A DNA stretch of 13,676 bases. Source: CALHVX01 sp038757945 (GTDB taxonomy: Bacteria > Pseudomonadota > Gammaproteobacteria > Pseudomonadales > Azotimanducaceae). Both the position numbers and the translations under genes were made by a program. Shown one piece after another: positions 7,044 to 13,406 of the stretch. Position 1 is the stretch's first letter, and the number at the start of each line of letters is the position of its first letter. The stretch lies in assembly GCA_038757945.1 (NCBI GenBank), contig JBCDGJ010000134.1, forward strand, positions 1 to 13,676, in the 5' to 3' direction. The notes beneath the pieces are model-generated. The model was given only the letters and a program-made list of their open reading frames with translations. It did no database searches and was not told the DNA's origin.

Positions 7044-9455
7044 CTAAAGCTCGATACGCAGTGTCGCCGCAGCATTGAAGCCCGGCTGGGTAAAGCGACC
7101 GGGCGCATCGCCGCCAATGCCGCCGGTGTCCGCCCAGCGGATGTAATCCTTGTCGCCCAGGTTGAAGAGTCCGACGTTCAGACTGACCTGCTCCGAGAAG
7201 CGTACGTAGGCTAGGAGATCCACAATTCCGTAGCCGGCGGTGGCCAAACGCGGGTTTTCCGCATCGATATCGCTCTCGTCTTTGGCATCGACCAGTGTCC
7301 ACCGCACATCTCCTCCGAAACGACCGCTGGGGGCATCGTAGCCGATCCCAAGGACCGCCGTGAGCGGCTCGACGGTGTTCAGCGGCTCTCCGCGGTCGCG
7401 ATCTTCACCATCCGCGTAAGCGATCGCCGTACGCAGACGCACGCCGGTGAGCGCAGGGGTCAGCTCACCGAGAGCCAGCTCGCCGGTGAACTCGATCCCT
7501 TCGATCCGCACCTCGGCGCGGTTGACGCTTTGAAAGGTGAGCAGGTTATCCGCAGGGTCAATACCGCCGAAGGGCAGAAACTGCGGCGCAATGGCCAGGG
7601 ATTCAATGAAGTCCTCGTAATCATTGCGGAACACCGCGACGGCAAAGCGCGCCGGCTCGCTCTGCCAGCGAAAGCCGAACTCGAGACCGTCGCTGGTCTC
7701 CGACACCAGATCCGGATTGGAAATGGTTTTGTAGCCGCCAATGAAGTTGGTGAAACCGACATTCACGTCGTCGTAGGGCGGCGCCCGGAATCCCTGGCTA
7801 TAGCGACCATAAACCGACGCGGCTTCAGTCAGATCAAAGACGGCGCCAAACTTGCCGGTTACCTCGGAATCCCGATAGTCCTCGGGCTCGGCAATGCCGG
7901 GATTGCCATTGCGATAGATGGCATCGGCATTGACGTCCGCATCGAAGCGATCGTAGCGCAGCCCCGGCGACAACAGCAGCCGCCCGCCGAGCAGCGCAAT
8001 CTCATCCTGGATGAAAAATGCGGTCTGCGTGACCTGCGTGCTGGGAAAGTCGCGGGTCGGCAGCGGGAAGAACTCGGGAACAACAGCGCCGACCGCATCA
8101 ACCGTGCCGCCATCTCGCAGCGACTCGCTATCCGTCTGGTAGTACTCGCCGCCGACGGTCAGCGTGTGTGTGATGCCACCGGTTTCAAAGGTCGACGTCG
8201 CCTGCGCATAGGCGCCATCGATCTGCTGTTCGAACTCGGAAAAGCGGCGGCGCGTTTGCAGGCCCGCAAAGCCCGCTCGCTCATCGATCGTCAGCTGCTC
8301 GGTGGTCGACTCCTGCCGATAGACTTTGAGCTGGACATCCTGCAGCCAGCCCTCGGCATCCTGAAAGCGATAATCGAGCGTGACACCCCGGCGATCGCGC
8401 TCATCCTGCGTCTCGCGTGTCAGCGTGGTCACGCCCCGGGAGACCGTGTTGTAGTCCGATAGGATCTCTGAGTCGATCTGGTTGTCGAAACGATTGAGCG
8501 TCAGCAGGAGTTGATGGCGCTCCGCGGGCGAAAAGCCCAGCTTCAGGCTCAGATTTTCCGTTTCCACATCTTGGGGATCGGCCTGCTCTCTGGTTGGCCC
8601 AGTACCGCCGAGGCCACCAGCCGTTTCCGTCTCGCTGCCATCGCGCCGGGTCGCCGTCAGCAGCGCACTGAAGCGCTCGTTGCCCAGCGCAAAGTCAAGG
8701 GTGCCATTCAACGCTTCGTCGGCGCTGCTGTAGCCGGCGCGAAAGGCGGCGTGCATATTTTCACCATCGCGCAGGTAGTCCTGGGGCCGTCGCGTGCTGA
8801 ATGCGACCACACCGCCCAGCGCGTCGCTGCCGAACAGGGAAGAGATCGGGCCCCGAGCGATTTCCACACGGTCGAGGGAGTCGATGTCCACAAAATCGCG
8901 GCGTGCGCTTAAGAAGGGCCCAAAGGAAAACTCTTCCGGCACTCGAACGCCATCAACGAGCGTCAGCACCCGGTTGCCGTCCACGCCGCGAATGTTGAAC
9001 CCGGCCAGCCCGAAGCGACTCCCGGTACCGCCAACCGAAACGCCGGGCTCAAAGCGGATCAGATCCGCAATGTCTCGTGCCAGCTCGCGCTCAATTTCTT
9101 CAGCATCCTTGATCGTGACCGTCGCCGCGACGTCGCTGACCGCACGTTCTGTCCGGGTCCCGACCACGGTAATCTCTTCCTCATAGAGAGAAGGGCCTAC
9201 TCCCGACGCCGTTTCGGCAGCAAATGCCAGCGACGGGCCACTCAATCCCAGCGTTAGCACTGCAAGGGGCCACCAGCGACGCGAGTTTCCGCGCTCACGT
9301 CCGGCGTCGGGAGCAGGTAGGGTTTGACCGTGCGCGCCCCGACCGGGGAGATCGTGGGTAGGGATCGAGTCCGGGACCGCACGGCCAAAAGGGACGCCAG
9401 CGCGTGCCTTGCACGCTGCTGACGCATGTTCAGAATTCCAGTAATCAATACGCAT
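7044..9455 (-). CDS. hmuR: TonB-dependent heme/hemoglobin receptor
   Basis: This 803-residue outer-membrane receptor leads the heme operon. After the hydrophobic signal (about 61-80, ending LAFAA) come a TonB box (EEEITVVGTR, 92-101), a plug domain (about 105-225: FNIRGVDGNRVLTLVDGVR, VEIARGPISSLFGSDALGGVVAF) and a beta-barrel ending in ATLRIEL. The heme-receptor signature pair is present: FRAP (FRAPPYDDVN, at about 7791-7762) and NPDL (NPDLVSET, about 7718-7695). The His that classical HemR/ShuA-type receptors carry between these motifs is missing; Tyr residues are there instead. ATG 9455 is the only in-frame ATG/GTG/TTG between the predicted transcription start and the signal core, but it leaves an unusually long 60-residue n-region. 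The frame is open back to 9659, but that would start in the Fur operator. Confidence 0.9.
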   Translation of the reverse strand: MRIDYWNSEHASAACKARAGVPFGRAVPDSIPTHDLPGRGAHGQTLPAPDAGRERGNSRRWWPLAVLTLGLSGPSLAFAAETASGVGPSLYEEEITVVGTRTERAVSDVAATVTIKDAEEIERELARDIADLIRFEPGVSVGGTGSRFGLAGFNIRGVDGNRVLTLVDGVRVPEEFSFGPFLSARRDFVDIDSLDRVEIARGPISSLFGSDALGGVVAFSTRRPQDYLRDGENMHAAFRAGYSSADEALNGTLDFALGNERFSALLTATRRDGSETETAGGLGGTGPTREQADPQDVETENLSLKLGFSPAERHQLLLTLNRFDNQIDSEILSDYNTVSRGVTTLTRETQDERDRRGVTLDYRFQDAEGWLQDVQLKVYRQESTTEQLTIDERAGFAGLQTRRRFSEFEQQIDGAYAQATSTFETGGITHTLTVGGEYYQTDSESLRDGGTVDAVGAVVPEFFPLPTRDFPSTQVTQTAFFIQDEIALLGGRLLLSPGLRYDRFDADVNADAIYRNGNPGIAEPEDYRDSEVTGKFGAVFDLTEAASVYGRYSQGFRAPPYDDVNVGFTNFIGGYKTISNPDLVSETSDGLEFGFRWQSEPARFAVAVFRNDYEDFIESLAIAPQFLPFGGIDPADNLLTFQSVNRAEVRIEGIEFTGELALGELTPALTGVRLRTAIAYADGEDRDRGEPLNTVEPLTAVLGIGYDAPSGRFGGDVRWTLVDAKDESDIDAENPRLATAGYGIVDLLAYVRFSEQVSLNVGLFNLGDKDYIRWADTGGIGGDAPGRFTQPGFNAAATLRIEL

Positions 9456-9606
9456 GTGATCTGTGCCCGCACAATCGGTTGATGACGCTCGTGTCAGGCT
9501 GCGTGGCTGGACCTGTCTGCCGGCATCCGCCTGGCACAGGTCCCGCCCGCCCTCATCCCGAAGGGGAGTGCTTGTGACCGACTTGCTCGTTGGAGTCTGT
9601 TCGTTA

Positions 9607-9634
9607 TTGATAATCATTATCATTACGATATGAT
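9607..9634 (+). promoter_or_regulatory. Promoter of the DUF6607-like operon
   Basis: TTGATA (9607-9612) and TATGAT (9629-9634) are each 5/6 matches, with a 16-bp spacer. The Fur palindrome fills the -35 and spacer, so Fur binding would directly exclude RNA polymerase. Transcription would start near 9641, about 60 bases before ATG 9700. Confidence 0.6.
9608..9622. promoter_or_regulatory. Fur box (perfect 7-1-7 palindrome)
   Basis: TGATAATCATTATCA is an exact match to the 7-1-7 Fur operator core (TGATAAT-N-ATTATCA). Further half-site-like sequence continues to the right: CATTAC, then TGATAATC (9631-9638), which forms an inverted pair with TTATCA (9617-9622). Two overlapping Fur dimers could therefore bind. 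The site lies between the divergent heme operon and the DUF6607-like gene and should shut both when iron is plentiful. Confidence 0.9.
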
Positions 9635-9659
9635 AATCACATGCAGAAGCGATTCGCAA
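9630..9659 (-). promoter_or_regulatory. Promoter of the heme uptake operon
   Basis: Reading leftward, TTGCGA (9659-9654, 4/6) and TATCAT (9635-9630, 5/6) are spaced by 18 bp. Its -10 nearly coincides with the -10 of the plus-strand promoter. Initiation near 9623 would fall at the edge of the Fur palindrome and leave a leader of about 170 bases before ATG 9455. Confidence 0.5.
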
Positions 9660-9699
9660 GCACTAGAGTGAATCCAACTGACCGGAGACCCCCGAATTC

Positions 9700-10863
9700 A
9701 TGACCAATTTCTCGTTTCGCCACTTACCGCACCGGTTCGTCGCGTTGCCCATGCTGCTGGCGACTGTCATCAGCACCTTTTCGGTAGCCGCCAGAGCCGA
9801 CGATCACAGCGACGCCGAAGCTGATCGCAACCGGCAGTACACTTTCGCGTGGCAGTTCTTGGAGGACAGCGCCATGGCGCCCCGGGGCGGGACGACTCGC
9901 GGGCCCAGCCTGAGCTTTGAAACCAGCCCGGGGGCGCGCTGGGAGGCCCTGCGCGAACCCGGCCTGAGCAAGCGCGAGCGTGATCGCCGGGCCATCCTGG
10001 CAATGGCGGGCCCCTATCGGGCGAGCTTCGATTTTATCGAGGTCATTGGCTTCGATCCGTCCTGGAAACCATCCCGCCCCTACCAGTCATGGGGCACAGA
10101 ACATGTGTATGTACTTACTGACGAGCCAAACTTCGTCTCCTTGCAACACGTGCTGGTAATGCAGATCCAGCAGGAAGACGGCACCCTTAGCGACCCCATG
10201 GTGGTCAAGCACTGGCGTCAGGACTGGCGTTTTGAGGACCGCCGCATGCATGAGTTTCGCGGTCACCGCCGCTGGTCAGCCAAGCGGCTCTCGCGCCGCG
10301 AGGCGAAAGGCACCTGGACCCAAACGGTCTACCAGGTCGACGACTCGCCGCGCTATGAAGCCTTCGGACGTTGGGAGCACAAGCAGGGGGTCTCGACCTG
10401 GCTTAGCAGCGAAACCTGGCGGCCGTTGCCGCGCCGGGAGTTCAGCGTTCGTGATGACTATCAGGTCCTGATCGGAACCAACCGGCACACGATCACCCCC
10501 AGCGGCTGGGTGCACGAGGAAAACAATCGAAAGGTGGTCCTTGACCCGGAAGGCACGCCGCTGCGAACCATTGCCAAAGAGACCGGGTTGAATCGTTACG
10601 AGCGACTGCTCGACTACGATTTTTCCGCCGGTGATGCCTATCTCGCCAGAACCGGCGCCTACTGGCAGGAGGTGCGCAATGCCTGGCGCGACATCTATCA
10701 GGAAAACAGCTCGTTCACGCTCGCGGCGCAGGTCGATGAACAGCCGCTGTTCATGGCCATGTTCCTCCAGGCCGATGCTCTAAGCGCCAAGGAAACAACA
10801 AAATCGGCGCTGGCGCAGGAGGTCCGGGACACACTCCTGCCCTACCTGAATCCCACGCCCTGA
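9700..10863 (+). CDS. DUF6607-like exported protein, Fur-controlled
   Basis: This 387-residue protein has a clear signal peptide (hydrophobic 13-31, cleavage after ARA at 33), so it acts in the periplasm or envelope. The mature part is rich in Trp, Arg and Asp with repeated WR/WE patterns (VVKHWRQDWRFEDRRMHEFRG, TWTQTVYQVDDSPRYEAFGRW, STWLSSETWRPLPRREFSVRDDY). This resembles the uncharacterised DUF6607 family, which I recall near heme/TonB receptor genes; that family call is from memory. No catalytic motif is obvious. A Fur-box promoter shared with the heme operon strongly suggests a role in iron or heme acquisition. GGAG lies about 12 bases before the ATG. It is the first gene of a plus-strand set with a 34-residue membrane protein and a dioxygenase. 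Confidence 0.8.
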   Translation: MTNFSFRHLPHRFVALPMLLATVISTFSVAARADDHSDAEADRNRQYTFAWQFLEDSAMAPRGGTTRGPSLSFETSPGARWEALREPGLSKRERDRRAILAMAGPYRASFDFIEVIGFDPSWKPSRPYQSWGTEHVYVLTDEPNFVSLQHVLVMQIQQEDGTLSDPMVVKHWRQDWRFEDRRMHEFRGHRRWSAKRLSRREAKGTWTQTVYQVDDSPRYEAFGRWEHKQGVSTWLSSETWRPLPRREFSVRDDYQVLIGTNRHTITPSGWVHEENNRKVVLDPEGTPLRTIAKETGLNRYERLLDYDFSAGDAYLARTGAYWQEVRNAWRDIYQENSSFTLAAQVDEQPLFMAMFLQADALSAKETTKSALAQEVRDTLLPYLNPTP

Positions 10864-10925
10864 TCGGGTTGCGCACCGGATCCAAACGACGCGCTCGCAC
10901 GTAACCGAAGACAGGTAACATCGCC

Positions 10926-11030
10926 ATGTTCCATTCAGATACCCCAAGATGGTTTCGAGTCATGCTCTGGGTCACCGTGGTGACAAGCCTGGCGGCTGTG
11001 TATGCGGGCAGCTGGCTGCTGGTGCTCTAA
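10926..11030 (+). CDS. 34-residue single-span membrane protein
   Basis: A short frame starting at ATG 10926 encodes MFHSDTPRWFRVMLWVTVVT followed by SLAAVYAGSWLLVL. A polar, Arg-containing N-terminus precedes one hydrophobic segment of about 22 residues, as expected for a tiny inner-membrane protein with the N-terminus inside. AGG (10913-10915) lies about 10 bases before the ATG. The gene sits between the DUF6607-like gene (62-bp gap) and the dioxygenase gene (19-bp gap) and is probably co-transcribed with them. It may assist a larger membrane partner, but no function can be read from it. Confidence 0.6.
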   Translation: MFHSDTPRWFRVMLWVTVVTSLAAVYAGSWLLVL

Positions 11031-11049
11031 CAGGGTCCATCTCCGGGCG

Positions 11050-11706
11050 ATGATTCTGTGTCTGGACTCAGTGTTGAGCACCGCCGAGGTGGCGGCCATG
11101 AACGAGACGTTGGCAGACGCCACGTTCATCGACGGAACCTTCAGCGCAGGCGCTGGCGCGGCCGGCAAGAAACACAACCAGCAGCTGCCGCCAGACAATG
11201 CCCATGCTCTAGCGCTCGCTCGCAAGGTCGAAACGGCCTTGCGCGAGCACCCGGTGGCAGCCGCCGCCGCCCTCCCGCATCGATTTTCGCCAATCCGCTT
11301 CAGCCGTTACCAACGCGACATGGCGTACGGGCCGCATTTCGATGAGGCCATCATCGGTGGCGTTCGCTCAGACCTGTCTTTCACGCTGTTCCTGAGTGAG
11401 CCCGAGAGCTATACCGGGGGCGAGCTGTGCATCACCAGTCCCGCGGGGATAGAGACGGTCCGCCTGGATCCCGGCTGTGCAGTGCTCTACCCGGCTGGCG
11501 CCATCCATGAAGTGCTGCCGGTGAAGCAAGGCGCCCGCCTGGCTGCTGTCGGCTGGATACAAAGCGAAGTGCCCGACGCCTCGGCACGCGAAGTGTTGCT
11601 GGAACTGGCCAGGGTCCAAACCAGCCTTCCGGAAACGGCCGGGCAAGCGCGGTTGCAACTGGGCGCTATACGCGCGCGGCTGCGCCGCAGATGGTCGCAG
11701 ATCTAA
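11050..11706 (+). CDS. Fe(II)/2-oxoglutarate-dependent dioxygenase, PiuC/PKHD type
   Basis: This 218-residue cytosolic protein has the complete iron-binding facial triad H96-x-D98 (YGPHFDEAI) and H153 (AGAIHEV), with Arg163 (GARLAAVGW) placed to bind 2-oxoglutarate. The double-stranded beta-helix core reads SFTLFLSEPESYTGGEL and DPGCAVLYPAGAIHEVLPV. It fits the PKHD-type hydroxylases such as PiuC/YbiX, which are commonly Fur-controlled and next to TonB receptors; their physiological substrate is poorly known. It ends the DUF6607-like operon. ATG 11050 matches the family N-terminus (MILCLDSVLS); an ATG at 11002 would overlap the small membrane protein gene. The SD is weak. Confidence 0.9.
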   Translation: MILCLDSVLSTAEVAAMNETLADATFIDGTFSAGAGAAGKKHNQQLPPDNAHALALARKVETALREHPVAAAAALPHRFSPIRFSRYQRDMAYGPHFDEAIIGGVRSDLSFTLFLSEPESYTGGELCITSPAGIETVRLDPGCAVLYPAGAIHEVLPVKQGARLAAVGWIQSEVPDASAREVLLELARVQTSLPETAGQARLQLGAIRARLRRRWSQI

Positions 11707-11722
11707 CGGGCCCTATTTCCAC

Positions 11723-11755
11723 CGAACGCTCAGTCGCGTGCCGAACGAGCGTTCG
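11723..11755. terminator. Inverted repeat between convergent genes (possible bidirectional terminator)
   Basis: CGAACGCTC (11723-11731) and GAGCGTTCG (11747-11755) form a perfect 9-bp stem with a 15-base loop. It lies in the 51-bp gap between the dioxygenase stop and the convergent monooxygenase stop, where a shared terminator is expected. Neither side has a U-tract, so intrinsic termination would be inefficient. Confidence 0.4.
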
Positions 11756-11757
11756 AT

Positions 11758-12066
11758 CTACTCCTCAAGCACCGCCTGGAACGTCTCCAGCTCAGGGTGT
11801 CCCAGGTAGGTTCCCTTCGGCGCTTTCGCCTGCGCATGCGCCGCCCGGAAGTGGTCGGAATCCGTCCATGCGTCGAAGGCCGCCTGGTCCTGCCAGATCG
11901 TATGGGACGCGTAGAGCACGTGATCCTCACGTTCAGGTCCGCGGAGCAGCGCAAAGGATCGAAACCCGGGCACTTCTGACAGGTACGACTCTCGCTCGCG
12001 CCACAGAGCCTCGAAGGCGTCTGTGTGTTCAGGCGCAATGCGGAACCGGTTCATGGCGAGATACAT
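11758..12066 (-). CDS. IsdG/HmuD-like heme-degrading monooxygenase (ABM fold)
   Basis: This 102-residue protein has the antibiotic-biosynthesis-monooxygenase fold and the size of IsdG enzymes. The catalytic triad described for IsdG/IsdI (Asn near 6-7, Trp near 66-67, His near 76-77) is matched in position: Asn6 in MNRFRI, Trp67 in AFDAW and His77 in FRAAH. It would degrade imported heme in the cytosol and release iron. Other ABM proteins act on quinones or polyketides, so biochemical proof is needed, but the heme locus and a Fur-like site upstream favour heme. GGACGAG lies just before ATG 12066, which also puts Asn at the expected position; ATG 12054 would remove it from the start region. Confidence 0.85.
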   Translation of the reverse strand: MYLAMNRFRIAPEHTDAFEALWRERESYLSEVPGFRSFALLRGPEREDHVLYASHTIWQDQAAFDAWTDSDHFRAAHAQAKAPKGTYLGHPELETFQAVLEE

Positions 12067-12094
12067 GGCGCTCGTCCGGCGAAATGATGCTCAA

Positions 12095-12109
12095 CAGTAA
12101 TAATTCTCA
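12095..12109 (-). promoter_or_regulatory. Fur-like operator upstream of the heme monooxygenase
   Basis: On the minus strand the site reads TGAGAATTATTACTG, 11 of 15 matches to TGATAAT-N-ATTATCA. The left half and centre are good and the right end is degenerate. It lies about 30 bases before the monooxygenase ATG in an AT-rich island within GC-rich DNA, fitting iron control of heme degradation. Confidence 0.5.
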
Positions 12110-12190
12110 ATCGCTTCGTAAAGCGCGAACCGAGCGAGCTCCTGCCAGCCCAAGGGACAGAACGTCCAATCAGGACAGTATGATGATACG

Positions 12191-12973
12191 CTACGCGGCG
12201 CGTGCGATCTCGGCGGGCATCGTATCCGGCGCCTCCTCGCGAGCGTAGCGGCGATGCGCGTCATCCATCACCGCCTGCAGCTGCGCCGTGGCGGCGGCGA
12301 CGTCCTGGTCGGCGGTGAAGTACTGGATCGGCAGAATCTCCATGGTCGCCGCCCCCGGCACCACCTCGCGCTGGCCCTTGGGCTGCAAAGCCCTCAGTCC
12401 AGCCAGGTAGATGGGCACCACCGGGACCTGCTGCTCAAGCGCGAGAATGGATACGCCGTGCCGGAATTGCCCGAGCGCATCTCCGGTGGCGCGTGTGCCC
12501 TCGGGAAACAGGAAGATGCTCTCGCCCTTTCCGAGCAGCTCCTTGGCGTAGCTCAGCGCTTTGCTGCCGCCGCCACGCATGATCGGGAAGTTGCCCAGGA
12601 TCAGTGACTGGTACCAGGGCTTGAGTACCGTTTTCTTCTGCCCGCGCAAAAACCACCGGTCCTGGGCGGCGCCAAAAAACAGTTTGCGGCGCACCCGCAG
12701 CGGCAGATTTTCGTAGATGACGACCGTATCCAGATGACTGCTGTGATTCGCGACAAAGATGCAGGGACCATCGAGCACGTCGAGGTGCGCGGCACCATGA
12801 ACGGTCATATCGGTGATGGCCTGATCGAACCAGCGCGTGTAGGCGCGGCGGCGCCAGGCCTGACGCACCAACCGCGCCCACCACTGCGTCTGCCAACGCT
12901 GCGGGCCGACGTAGCGGCGCTCGTCGGTCTCGTAGAGCTTGGGGCTCGGGGCTTTGGCACGGGAAGCGGACAT
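12191..12973 (-). CDS. 1-acyl-sn-glycerol-3-phosphate acyltransferase (PlsC family)
   Basis: This 260-residue member of the lysophospholipid acyltransferase family would transfer an acyl group to a lysophosphatidate-like acceptor at the inner membrane. Catalytic block I is NHSSHLD (76-82, the H-x4-D pair His77/Asp82). Block III is FPEGTRATG (156-164), and block IV is VPVVPIYLAG (183-192). A basic, Trp-rich segment at 27-50 precedes the catalytic domain and may lie on the membrane. ATG 12973 has a strong SD (AGGAG) 6 bases upstream. There is no visible link to heme; it seems to be an independent housekeeping or paralogous enzyme, so I give no symbol. Confidence 0.9.
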   Translation of the reverse strand: MSASRAKAPSPKLYETDERRYVGPQRWQTQWWARLVRQAWRRRAYTRWFDQAITDMTVHGAAHLDVLDGPCIFVANHSSHLDTVVIYENLPLRVRRKLFFGAAQDRWFLRGQKKTVLKPWYQSLILGNFPIMRGGGSKALSYAKELLGKGESIFLFPEGTRATGDALGQFRHGVSILALEQQVPVVPIYLAGLRALQPKGQREVVPGAATMEILPIQYFTADQDVAAATAQLQAVMDDAHRRYAREEAPDTMPAEIARAA

Positions 12974-12998
12974 GGTGACTCCTGTCGGTTGATCAGCA

Positions 12999-13019
12999 GC
13001 GGCCGCTCCCCGCGGCCGC
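12999..13019. repeat. Perfect GC hairpin made of two NotI sites
   Basis: GCGGCCGC (12999-13006) and GCGGCCGC (13012-13019) flank the loop TCCCC. Each arm is itself palindromic, so the repeat is both direct and inverted. It lies 26 bases ahead of the acyltransferase ATG and would form a very stable leader hairpin if transcribed. No T-run follows in either direction. Confidence 0.6.
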
Positions 13020-13230
13020 CATCAAAAAGCACGCGACCCTAGCGACCGCAGATGACGCATTCGTGTCGCCATTTGCTGTGTCGAACTCTAAAGCGCGTTT
13101 CAAATTTTTCTGAAAGTGCAAAAGCAATTTCAGGGCCAACCCCCGTAAAGGTCGACAAGGGGCGTCAACCCGCCGAATCAGCACCCAGGCCGCCCTCCGA
13201 GCGAGCCGTTTCAGTGCGCCACTCCTTATT

Positions 13231-13247
13231 CGCACCAAGTTAGTGCA
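13231..13247. promoter_or_regulatory. NtrC-like dyad
   Basis: CGCACCAAGTTAGTGCA matches the NtrC consensus TGCACCA-N3-TGGTGCA at most positions (two mismatches among the fixed bases). It lies about 160 bases upstream of the predicted start at 13407, a distance typical of enhancer-like NtrC sites. I found no acceptable sigma-54 promoter (GG-N10-GC) downstream, which weakens the case. Confidence 0.3.
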
Positions 13248-13406
13248 AAGGAGCGGGTCGGAGGCCCTGCAAAACTCGAGATGACCTCTATGCTCCATAG
13301 GGCGCGTCGGCGCTTCCGGTGCGCGATCGCATGGGCCCTGCGCCTGGTCGATCCGGTCGGTCTTGCCTCCGTGCCCGCGGTCCGTTCGCTACCCGCGAGA
13401 CACTCA

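Larger units (their letters stand above)
12974..13406. other. Intergenic control region between the acyltransferase gene and the next gene
   Basis: This 433-bp gap separates divergent genes. It holds a double-NotI hairpin (12999-13019) near the acyltransferase start and an AT-rich island (about 13078-13133) that could carry promoters. An imperfect hairpin lies at 13110-13133 (CTGAAA...TTTCAG with an inner TGC/GCA), and an NtrC-like dyad at 13231-13247. A frame open from ATG 13281 joins the right-hand gene, so the gap may end there. I see no RNA gene and no convincing coding frame elsewhere in it. Confidence 0.5.

Noticed and set aside
7530..8462. Plus-strand 310-codon frame opposite the heme receptor
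   Set aside because: It is antisense to a receptor whose barrel sequence is continuous; there is no SD, signal or recognisable domain.
9456..9659. Upstream extension of the heme receptor to ATG 9659
   Set aside because: The start would lie inside the Fur operator and upstream of the predicted transcription start; the peptide has no coding character.
11691..12248. Plus-strand 185-codon frame
   Set aside because: It runs antisense through the heme monooxygenase and its operator and is Pro/Arg/Ser-rich with no family resemblance.
13110..13133. Hairpin CTGAAA...TTTCAG as an intrinsic terminator
   Set aside because: There is no T-run on the downstream side in either direction, and no gene ends next to it.
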